From NCBI GenBank assembly GCA_031367345.1, contig JANLPR010000155.1, forward strand, positions 1-29,348: 29,348 nt of DNA, read 5' to 3'. The stretch comes from JADKIH01 sp031367345 (GTDB lineage: Bacteria > Bacteroidota > Bacteroidia > AKYH767-A > 2013-40CM-41-45). Both the position numbers and the translations under genes were made by a program. Positions 24,017-29,348 of this stretch are shown one piece after another. Below the pieces are notes generated by a model that was given only the letters and a program-made list of their open reading frames with translations, made no database searches and had not been told where the DNA came from. Every line of letters begins with the position of its first letter. Position 1 is the first letter of the stretch.

Positions 24017-25318
24017 ATGGAGATAGAAAATATAAAAGACAGTAAGAAAGCAGGCTTTATGAAGATGTTATTGATAGCTATTCCTCTTGTTACGGTGTTC
24101 GTCATAAGTCAACCTCTTCCATCCTTTTCTTATGGATTGCTTTCGCATGAAGCTATTATTGATGCGACATGGGAAAAGTCAATTCAGCCTTTACTAAAAT
24201 CTAAATTTCCCAACTCTACTAAAGAAGAATTAAAATCAGCGCATGCTTATGTTTACGGTGGATCCGTTATTGCAGATATTGGTTATTATCCTTTCGGCAG
24301 TGCATTATTTAGTCATCTTGTCCATTATGTACGCAGTGGCGATTTTGTATATGCACTGCTTGTAGAAGCGCATGATATAAATGAATACGCCTTCGCACTG
24401 GGAGCTCTTTGTCATTTTGAAGCAGACCAATATGGACATCCACTTGGAACCAATAAGACAGTTGCAAATATGTTTCCCCGGTTAAAGAATAGATATGGTA
24501 AAGAAGTAACTTTTGAACAAGGGCGTGATCAGCATGTGAAAGTTGAATTCGGTTTTGATGTGTTGCAAACGGCAAGAGGAAATTATGAATCGAATGCATA
24601 TCACGATTTTATTGGCTTCCAGATAAGTGATTCTGTTTTAGATCGTGCTCTTATTAAAACTTATGGCATTGGATTAAAAGATCTATTCACGAGCCTTCCA
24701 ATAGCCGTAGCAAATTTCAGGTTTTCAGTTAAAATTTTTATCCCTGAATTAACCAGAGATGCATGGAAGATAAAAAATTCATTTATTATGAAATTAAATC
24801 CTCTTGCCACCGAAAAAACATATAGATACAGGTTTGATAAGAAAAATTACAGGAAAGAGTTTGCTACGCTTAAGGTTCAATCAGCCGTATTGGAAATAAT
24901 ACTTGGTGGGTTGCCGAAATATGGTCCCTTGTCGCGTTTTAAACCAACGGTGCCTGATTCTGTATCTGAAATATTATTTGAACAAAGTTTTGAAACTATT
25001 CTAGCGAATTATTCCGGGACGTTGAAGAAATTAAAATCCGGTGAGCTTGCTTATGATAATGTTGATTTAGATACCGGCGAAAAAACTTCAATGGGTGAAT
25101 ATGAACTTGCTGATAAGACGTACTATCACTTGCTAATGAAGCTTAGGCGTGACAAGTCAGCTAATATTAATGATGCCCTAAAGAAAAATCTTATTGCCTA
25201 TTACAGTAATCGTGATTCATCTTCGAAATACAGAAGTAATACACATAAAGGGAAAAAGATAACTAAAGCATTGAGACAATTGAATGTTGCGTATGTTGCT
25301 CAACAAGAACTAAATTAA
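24017..25318 (+). CDS. Exported zinc-dependent phospholipase C-like protein
   Basis: 433 residues. The N-terminus has a hydrophobic segment MLLIAIPLVTVFVISQPLP ending near SFSYG, a likely signal peptide or anchor. Initiation at ATG 24059 (MKMLLIAIP) would give a more canonical signal than ATG 24017, so the true start may be 24059. The body shows the His/Asp pattern of the zinc-dependent phospholipase C/S1-P1-like fold: YGLLSHEAI, VIADIGYYPFG, FSHLVHYVRSGD, FALGALCHFEADQYGHPLG and RDQHVKVEFGFDV. The C-terminal half is a basic, less conserved extension. It probably acts outside the cytoplasm on lipids or other phosphoesters; the substrate is unknown. Its neighbours are unrelated and oppositely oriented, so it is likely monocistronic. 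Confidence 0.75.
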   Translation: MEIENIKDSKKAGFMKMLLIAIPLVTVFVISQPLPSFSYGLLSHEAIIDATWEKSIQPLLKSKFPNSTKEELKSAHAYVYGGSVIADIGYYPFGSALFSHLVHYVRSGDFVYALLVEAHDINEYAFALGALCHFEADQYGHPLGTNKTVANMFPRLKNRYGKEVTFEQGRDQHVKVEFGFDVLQTARGNYESNAYHDFIGFQISDSVLDRALIKTYGIGLKDLFTSLPIAVANFRFSVKIFIPELTRDAWKIKNSFIMKLNPLATEKTYRYRFDKKNYRKEFATLKVQSAVLEIILGGLPKYGPLSRFKPTVPDSVSEILFEQSFETILANYSGTLKKLKSGELAYDNVDLDTGEKTSMGEYELADKTYYHLLMKLRRDKSANINDALKKNLIAYYSNRDSSSKYRSNTHKGKKITKALRQLNVAYVAQQELN

Positions 25319-25386
25319 TGAAAATTTAATTTCACCCCCCACTCGGCGATTTCTATGCGAATCAATCTACTTACCTAGCGTCTCCT

Positions 25387-25404
25387 TCCCGATAGTTATC
25401 GGGA
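25387..25404. repeat. Perfect 18-base palindromic element
   Basis: TCCCGATA-GT-TATCGGGA is a perfect inverted repeat with 8-base arms in the gap between the convergent phospholipase-like and Fic genes. CCCGATA...TATCGGG palindromes recur in Bacteroidota intergenic regions in my recollection. No T-tract follows, so it is not a classical terminator. Confidence 0.5.
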
Positions 25405-25571
25405 TTATGGCTTCTAATGAATTGAAATTGGATGTCCCGAGCGGATTTGCATGGTTTTTATATGCGCTTGGTTTGCTTGCTGATGCAGAGTGGGGATTTG
25501 AAAAGCGAGTCGTGGGCGAAACGAATTGGATTAGATTTAATAAAAAATTAAAAGCGTCACTTTATTATTCG

Positions 25572-27035
25572 CTACCCTCTTGCATCATAAACAAACATCA
25601 CATCAAAGTCAAATTTCTCAATCGATGTCATGATCTCAACTTCTACCCGTATCGGATATTCGTTCATCTTAATCGGCTTCATTGTAATACTTAAAGGAAT
25701 ATTTAAAGCTTTCGTGAAATTGAAAATTGATTCATAGTGCATTGGGCTTACGTATGCACCTATTGGGTACGTATCCGTAAACGTTCCACCTCTACTTGTG
25801 TATCCTTTAATGATGAAATATAATCCTTGATCAAACAATTTCTTAGACCATTCTTCTGGTCTTTCCCATTTGAATAGTGGAGTCAATATAATTTTATTGA
25901 TCTCAATGTACGAGCTATTGTTTAGTAAGGTGAATTCCTTCTTGCGGATTCCATCGGTGAGCTTAAACATTAAACCCGTTTTTAACGTAGTTTGATTTTC
26001 TACTACATAGTTAGTTCCTGCACCGATGCCATACTTAGAGATTATTTTATTTTCAACCATGATATTAAGAATTCTTTTTACTGTTGGTAATGGAATATTT
26101 AAACTCTTTGCTATTTCACTCGACTTACTTCCGGGGCGATTATCAATGAACGAAACGATGTTTTTTTCTTTAGGACCCAATGGCGAAGAACTTTCCTTTG
26201 TTCTTAATTTCTCCATTAAGAGTTCTTGTATATTCATTAAACAGTCTAAAAAGAAAACGACCCATTCATCAACATTTTCTCCCGGTCTTTTCCTTTGGGT
26301 TTGCATCAGTACTTTATAATACTCTGCTTTTCTACTTTCAATTTCATGTTCGAAACTGATGTATTGAATCCAATTATAGCCTTGCTTTAATAGTAACAGG
26401 GTGCCTAACAATCTACTTACTCTTCCATTGCCATCTTGAAAAGGATGTATACTCAGAAAATCATAAACAAATATTGCGGACTTTACTATTGGTAAAGTTT
26501 CTTGATCGGATTGATACCATTCGATCAACTGTCGCATCGCTTCTTCTGTTTCTATCCCAGGCTCAGCTGTTTTAAAAACTATTTGTTTGCTTCCGTCAAC
26601 ATGATTTGCTTCTACGGCATTTGAAACTTGTTTGTAATCTCCTCTATGCCATTCGTCTTTTTCGTTATGAAGCATCAAAATCTTATGTAGATTTTTAATA
26701 TTGCCTTCTGTAATTTCAATGTCATTGAATGACTCTGTGATTGCATTTAAAGCATCAAAGTATCCGGCCACTTCTTGCTGGTCTCTTTCTTCGAGCTTCG
26801 ATACTTTTAATTTATCAATTAGTACTTCCACTTCTGCATCTGTCATCTTGGAGCCTTCAATTCGGGTTGATGCCCCAACGCTTCTGACTGTTGCAATTGC
26901 TTTTAATTGTTTCAGGCTTTGCCCTTCTCTCTTCTCAATGGTTGTCCATTCAGCATCAAAGCGATCCACTTTGCTGATATCCTTCATCAGCGGCATTGTT
27001 AAACTGATAGATAATGTATGTACTTTTTGAGTCAT
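25572..27035 (-). CDS. Fic-family AMPylase-like protein with winged-helix and extra C-terminal domain
   Basis: 487 residues from ATG 27035. The Fic core holds HPFQDGNGRVSR (H197-R208), the full HxFx(D/E)GNGRxxR motif for NMP transfer. An N-terminal S56-x3-E60-G61 (ASTRIEG) matches the inhibitory-helix motif of class II Fic proteins, so the enzyme is probably self-inhibited and needs no separate antitoxin. Residues about 289-345 form a winged helix (SSEIAKSLNIPLPTVKRIL). Residues 346-487 form an extra domain I do not recognise. An upstream in-frame ATG at 27077 is rejected because it lies on the promoter itself. The substrate is unknown; the winged helix plus operator repeats suggest autoregulation. 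Confidence 0.9.
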   Translation of the reverse strand: MTQKVHTLSISLTMPLMKDISKVDRFDAEWTTIEKREGQSLKQLKAIATVRSVGASTRIEGSKMTDAEVEVLIDKLKVSKLEERDQQEVAGYFDALNAITESFNDIEITEGNIKNLHKILMLHNEKDEWHRGDYKQVSNAVEANHVDGSKQIVFKTAEPGIETEEAMRQLIEWYQSDQETLPIVKSAIFVYDFLSIHPFQDGNGRVSRLLGTLLLLKQGYNWIQYISFEHEIESRKAEYYKVLMQTQRKRPGENVDEWVVFFLDCLMNIQELLMEKLRTKESSSPLGPKEKNIVSFIDNRPGSKSSEIAKSLNIPLPTVKRILNIMVENKIISKYGIGAGTNYVVENQTTLKTGLMFKLTDGIRKKEFTLLNNSSYIEINKIILTPLFKWERPEEWSKKLFDQGLYFIIKGYTSRGGTFTDTYPIGAYVSPMHYESIFNFTKALNIPLSITMKPIKMNEYPIRVEVEIMTSIEKFDFDVMFVYDARG

Positions 27036-27036
27036 T

Positions 27037-27052
27037 TGATACGATTTGATTC
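27037..27052 (-). promoter_or_regulatory. Operator-like repeat 1 of the Fic gene
   Basis: On the + strand TGATAC-GATT-TGATTC: two near-identical hexamers spaced 10 bases apart, start to start, covering the predicted transcription start of the Fic gene. It shares 14-base TGATACGAWWTGAT with the copy at 27092-27107. Confidence 0.5.
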
Positions 27053-27053
27053 G

Positions 27054-27085
27054 CAAATATACGACAATCAATATCAAAAGTCAAA
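27054..27085 (-). promoter_or_regulatory. Promoter of the Fic gene
   Basis: On the minus strand TTTG (27085-27082), 20 bases, then TATATTTG (27061-27054), an essentially perfect Bacteroidota promoter. The start site would fall about 12 bases before ATG 27035, giving a very short leader and supporting that start codon. Confidence 0.7.
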
Positions 27086-27091
27086 GATAGG

Positions 27092-27107
27092 TGATACGAA
27101 ATGATAC
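27092..27107 (-). promoter_or_regulatory. Operator-like repeat 2 of the Fic gene
   Basis: On the + strand TGATAC-GAAA-TGATAC, two identical hexamers in one helical turn, just upstream of the -33 box and 55 bases from operator repeat 1. The pair brackets the promoter. Confidence 0.5.
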
Positions 27108-27179
27108 AATAATATCCGAAAAACAATGCGAAATTCTTGAAAATGGTTTAATTAAACAAAAAGGCAATATTCCTGAAAC

Positions 27180-27371
27180 TTACAAAAAATGCAGATAATG
27201 TACATGTGGTTCAAAACAATCTAAAGCTTTCCCCGCACCGCCCAATCCTTCCTGAGCCATTCCCAGACAATTCCTGACCAGCCTTTTTCCGAAACGTTTA
27301 TTTCGCACCGCTAAACCAACTTTAGTAGAAATAAACTTAAGTTCCGGTTTCCTTAACCCCTGATAAGGATT
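27180..27371 (-). pseudogene. Coding-like relic of unknown origin
   Basis: Minus-strand open stretch of 63 codons between stops, beginning NPYQGLRKPELKF, containing KRLVRNCLGMAQEGLGGAG and ending HVHYLHFL before TAA. It lacks a start codon at the beginning; the only Met is at position 39. A second frame just upstream reads TEKGYENNAVTIAAKIL, so a frameshifted longer ORF is possible. No family is recognised. The rest of 27110-27590 shows no gene. Confidence 0.25.
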
Positions 27372-27593
27372 TTAGCAGCAATCGTCACAGCATTATTCTC
27401 ATAACCCTTTTCTGTGAGAAGGAAAAAAAAATTGAACAGGCATTTGATTGATCGGAGGATTTTCAGTATTAGTATTGTTTCAATTGGCCCAGTACAAAAT
27501 TTGAAATCAGTAAACCGGACCAATTTCAATTCAGGTCTTTTATAGAGAAATCATACAAACTTCTCCGCTTATAATGGTTGTTAAAAATGAAAT

Positions 27594-27610
27594 AACAAAT
27601 GAAATTTGTT
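27594..27610 (+). promoter_or_regulatory. Inverted repeat at the GxxExxY start codon
   Basis: AACAAAT-GAA-ATTTGTT is a perfect 7-bp inverted repeat ending one base before the ATG at 27612. As RNA it could hide the initiation region; as DNA it could be an operator. It is AT-rich, so chance is possible. Confidence 0.3.
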
Positions 27611-27611
27611 T

Positions 27612-28013
27612 ATGATTGATAACACATATAAATATTCAGAAATAACCGGAAAGATAATTGGCTTAGCCATGGAAGTTCATAAGCATCTTGGAAATGGATT
27701 TCAGGAAGTAATTTATCAACGAGCATTAGAAATTTAATTAGCTAAAAATTTAATTCCATTTGAAAGAGAATTCATAATGCCTATCATGTACAAAGGAGAT
27801 CGAATTGGAACACGAAGGGTAGATTTTTTAATCAATAATAATATTTCAGTCGAATTGAAAGCAGTGATTCAATTGGAGCCGGTTCATTTAGCGCAGGCGA
27901 TCAACTACCTTGAGGCATATAATTTAGAAATTGGGTTGCTGTTAAATTTCGGTGCGCCAAGTTTGCAAGTGAAGAGATTGTTGAATCGTCACAAAGTCGG
28001 CACTAGGATTTAG
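27612..28013 (+). pseudogene. GxxExxY protein, interrupted by one nonsense codon
   Basis: Reading frame of 133 sense codons plus TAG at 28011-28013, broken only by TAA at 27735-27737 (codon 42). Before it: MIDNTYKYSEITGKIIGLAM and GNGFQEVIY, which carries the family motif G-x-x-E-x-x-Y. After it the same frame continues with LAKNLIPFEREF, a conserved RRVDFLI and LKAV block, QAINYLEAYNLEIGLLLNFG and a basic end. The interrupted ALEI-stop-LAKN lies where homologues usually have Glu, so GAA or GAG to TAA is likely. The family is small, alpha/beta and nuclease-like in appearance, of unproven function. An ATG at 27777 could still express the second part. Confidence 0.8.
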
Positions 28014-28204
28014 CTGATTGCAGTAAAATGTCTGAATCTAGATTTAGCTGATTGAAGTTAAATGTCAGAACCTAGATTAGTTTGATTGCAGTAAAATGTC
28101 TGAATCTGGATTAAGCAGATTAAAGGATTTTCAGGATTCGCAATTCTAAAAATTGCACATGGCAATCTGTGCAATCCCCAAATCAGCTAAATCCCAGTGC
28201 CGAC
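27996..28204. repeat. Inverted-repeat-bounded structure at the 3' end of the GxxExxY gene
   Basis: Arms 27996-28019 and 28181-28204 are 24 bases long and complementary except for one position; the left arm includes the gene's stop codon. Inside are two more perfect hairpins: GCAATT 28140-28145 with AATTGC 28151-28156, and ATTGCAC 28152-28158 with GTGCAAT 28169-28175. The whole could form one long hairpin in RNA or act as a mobile-repeat boundary. Confidence 0.65.
28007..28108 (+). repeat. Three tandem 34-bp repeats
   Basis: Units 28007-28040, 28041-28074 and 28075-28108 have an exact 34-base period and share GATT-AG--TGATTG-AGT-AAATGTC-GAA-CT-. A degenerate fourth begins at 28109. There are no spacers between units, so this is not a CRISPR array. 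The unit start is also part of the left arm of the inverted repeat. Confidence 0.8.
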
Positions 28205-28228
28205 ATTTGTTTACCCCCTCACAATTTT

Positions 28229-28516
28229 TCACGATAACTTTTCCTTCTCAGTAACAATCGTCACCAAATAAATTCCCACTGCAAAATTACCCCGCTCGTC
28301 GAATTCTTTGCTCGTCGGCCTTGTGCGCCTGGGGATTCCGACGCACACAGTACTTCAGTTTTCATCGAGTATAAATTTATTCTTGGAAAAAAACTTCCCA
28401 CTGCTGACATTCGTCTGCAATGAATGTCTCAACGTGTGTTCTGTACAATTTGCCGGCTCAGGATTGAAAACATTCTGACTGGTTACAGTAATAATCTGTG
28501 GCGTTAAGCAAGTTCG
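28229..28516 (-). pseudogene. Decayed ORF fragment with a type IX secretion C-terminal-like end
   Basis: One minus-strand frame is open for 53 codons (28516-28358), has a single TGA at 28357-28355, then stays open for 41 codons to TGA at 28231-28229. The first part includes PQIITVTSQNVFNPEPA and NVSSGKFFSKNKF; the last part ends GNFAVGIYLVTIVTEKEKLS, which resembles the GIYLV...T....K end of type A T9SS sorting domains. There is no start codon for the whole. Because dispersed copy A keeps the same TGA, the stop may be ancestral to the repeat rather than recent. Confidence 0.35.
28286..28384. repeat. Dispersed degenerate repeat, copy B
   Basis: Ungapped 99-base partner of 22272-22370 (about 64 identities by hand). 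See copy A for conserved blocks. It overlaps the decayed minus-strand fragment, so coding-like and repeat interpretations compete here. Confidence 0.6.
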
Positions 28517-28622
28517 TCATAGGAGTTGTTATTTGTAAGACGATGAACTTTGAAAAGTGGATGAATATCCACCGCTAAAAAACAACGGACGAATGGTCGT
28601 CGAAGCAGACTGCGTTTTTAAT

Positions 28623-28667
28623 TTATTGGATAATAGGAAAAGTTTGAGTTACGTACGTCGCAGCGGG
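28623..28667 (-). repeat. Dispersed degenerate repeat, copy D
   Basis: Shares TTA..GGATA, AGGAAAAGT, GAGT and AGCGGG, in the same order, with 23809-23865. The minus strand reads TQTFPIIQ-stop against TLTFPIR-stop in copy C. The copy here is about 12 bases shorter. Confidence 0.35.
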
Positions 28668-29120
28668 GCGGAGGATGAGGGGAGAGAGTGTGAGAGACAT
28701 TGAGTAATCAATCAAAGTAAAGAATCATCTATTATTTTGTTGAAATGAAAAATAGGTGCATATTGCTAGGGGGAATACCTGAGGAAAAGTAGTTGTATTT
28801 ATTAGTTGAGCACCGGCTAAATTAAATGCTGACAATTGAAGTCGGGATTTCGATTTATTTTTGAACTTAGTAGGTGAAATGCAGATCATTTTTATATATT
28901 CGTGTAGTTTGCATTGAATATAGTTAGAGTGGAAGAGAAAAGTTGTTGAAGTTTTGAAAAGTGGGATAGATTTTAGTTGTTGAAGTTTTGATTGTGGTAC
29001 GTTAATTTAAGAGTTTAGGATTTAGATTGGCATTACAGTTAGAAAGTGATCAAGAATATTTTAAAATTTATAGATTTGAGAATGGCAATAAAAACTATTA
29101 TTATGCGTAAAGTGAATGCT
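28668..29120. other. Intergenic stretch with no supported gene
   Basis: AT-rich sequence with frequent stops in all frames. A short near-repeat AGTTGTTGAAGTTTTGA occurs twice (about 28942 and 28975). No ORF, RNA gene or promoter can be supported. Confidence 0.5.
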
Positions 29121-29348
29121 GTTGATTGGTATACGCAGGAGTTGCGGTTAGCGGAATGTTATAGGCAAGCGTAAAGACCGACACAATAACCATTAAACTG
29201 ACAGAAAAATTATCGAAACGACAGGAAAATATATCGACAACTTACTGGTAGACTTTTTGCCGGCACGACAGTCCAACGCTTCGTGTTTTATTTTTTTTGC
29301 CGACCCGCATTTTTTAAAAACAATTTTATTGCCACCGTACATTGCACA
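29121..29348. repeat. Possible dispersed Bacteroidota intergenic repeat (runs off the window)
   Basis: The segment from GTATACGCAGGAGTTGCGGT through TTTTATTGCCACCGTACATT to the window end looks to me like a recurrent non-coding block of environmental Bacteroidota genomes. That is recollection, not a search. The minus strand carries a roughly 50-codon open frame without family features. Confidence 0.3.

Noticed and set aside
25407..25694. 95-codon + strand ORF beginning MASNELKLDVPSGFAWFLYA
   Set aside because: It runs about 120 bases antisense into the Fic gene, and the part outside that overlap matches no family I know. A relic is possible but cannot be supported.
27411..27440. Terminator from TTCTCA...TGAGAA
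   Set aside because: A 6-bp stem exists, but it is followed by A rather than T on the + strand and no T-tract follows on the minus strand.
28007..28140. CRISPR array
   Set aside because: The 34-bp units are directly adjacent with no spacers, and no cas gene is present.
29140..29180. Integron attC site around GTTAGCGGAATGTTATAGGC
   Set aside because: GTTAGCG and GTTATAG hint at the core motif, but no complementary partner site or integrase is visible.
1..29348. Insertion sequences, tRNA or rRNA genes
   Set aside because: No transposase motif, terminal inverted repeat with target duplication, cloverleaf or rRNA segment could be recognised anywhere in the window.

Overview
The window looks like an AT-rich chromosome segment from the phylum Bacteroidota, probably a Chitinophaga/Sphingobacteria-like environmental lineage. 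Three things suggest this: start codons mostly lack Shine-Dalgarno sequences, some upstream regions carry the Bacteroidota promoter pattern (TTTG, about 20 bases, then TAnnTTTG), and protein signatures such as the SPW-type tail, the GxxExxY protein and a fragment resembling a type IX secretion C-terminal domain fit that phylum. This assignment is inference from motifs and gene content.

Layout. Positions 1-99 hold the last 32 codons of a small membrane protein, followed by a 74-residue hydrophilic ORF of unknown function. Positions 467-20465 form one tightly packed + strand operon: transketolase, ribose-5-phosphate isomerase B, transaldolase, a HAD phosphatase, 6-phosphogluconate dehydrogenase, glucose-6-phosphate dehydrogenase, 6-phosphogluconolactonase, phosphoglucose isomerase, phosphoglucomutase and a 2896-residue cyclic beta-1,2-glucan synthase-like protein (GT84 plus glycoamylase-like plus GH94 modules). 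Several junctions are ATGA overlaps or gaps of 1-2 bases. Together they encode the oxidative branch and most of the non-oxidative branch of the pentose phosphate pathway (ribulose-phosphate 3-epimerase is missing), the G6P/F6P and G6P/G1P interconversions, and a polymer enzyme that should spend UDP-glucose and, through its phosphorylase module, could return glucose-1-phosphate.

Positions 20466-22189 hold a spacer with a -7 promoter motif, a roughly 115-nt leader that can fold into a multi-stem, pseudoknot-capable RNA, and a phosphatase with a cyclic-nucleotide-binding domain joined to a SpoIIE/PP2C domain. A bidirectional terminator follows. Then come a convergent histone-H1-like lysine-rich gene (-), a zinc-dependent phospholipase C-like gene (+), and a Fic-family AMPylase-like gene (-). 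The Fic gene has a complete promoter bracketed by twin operator-like repeats.

From about 27.1 kb to the end there is no intact gene. This part holds a GxxExxY gene broken by one nonsense codon, a 3' inverted/tandem repeat structure, and decayed coding-like fragments. Two families of dispersed degenerate repeats have one copy each in the 22-24 kb gaps and one each at 28.2-28.7 kb. The first 20 kb is ordinary, highly conserved central metabolism in an unusual combination; the last 9 kb is accessory, repeat-rich sequence.
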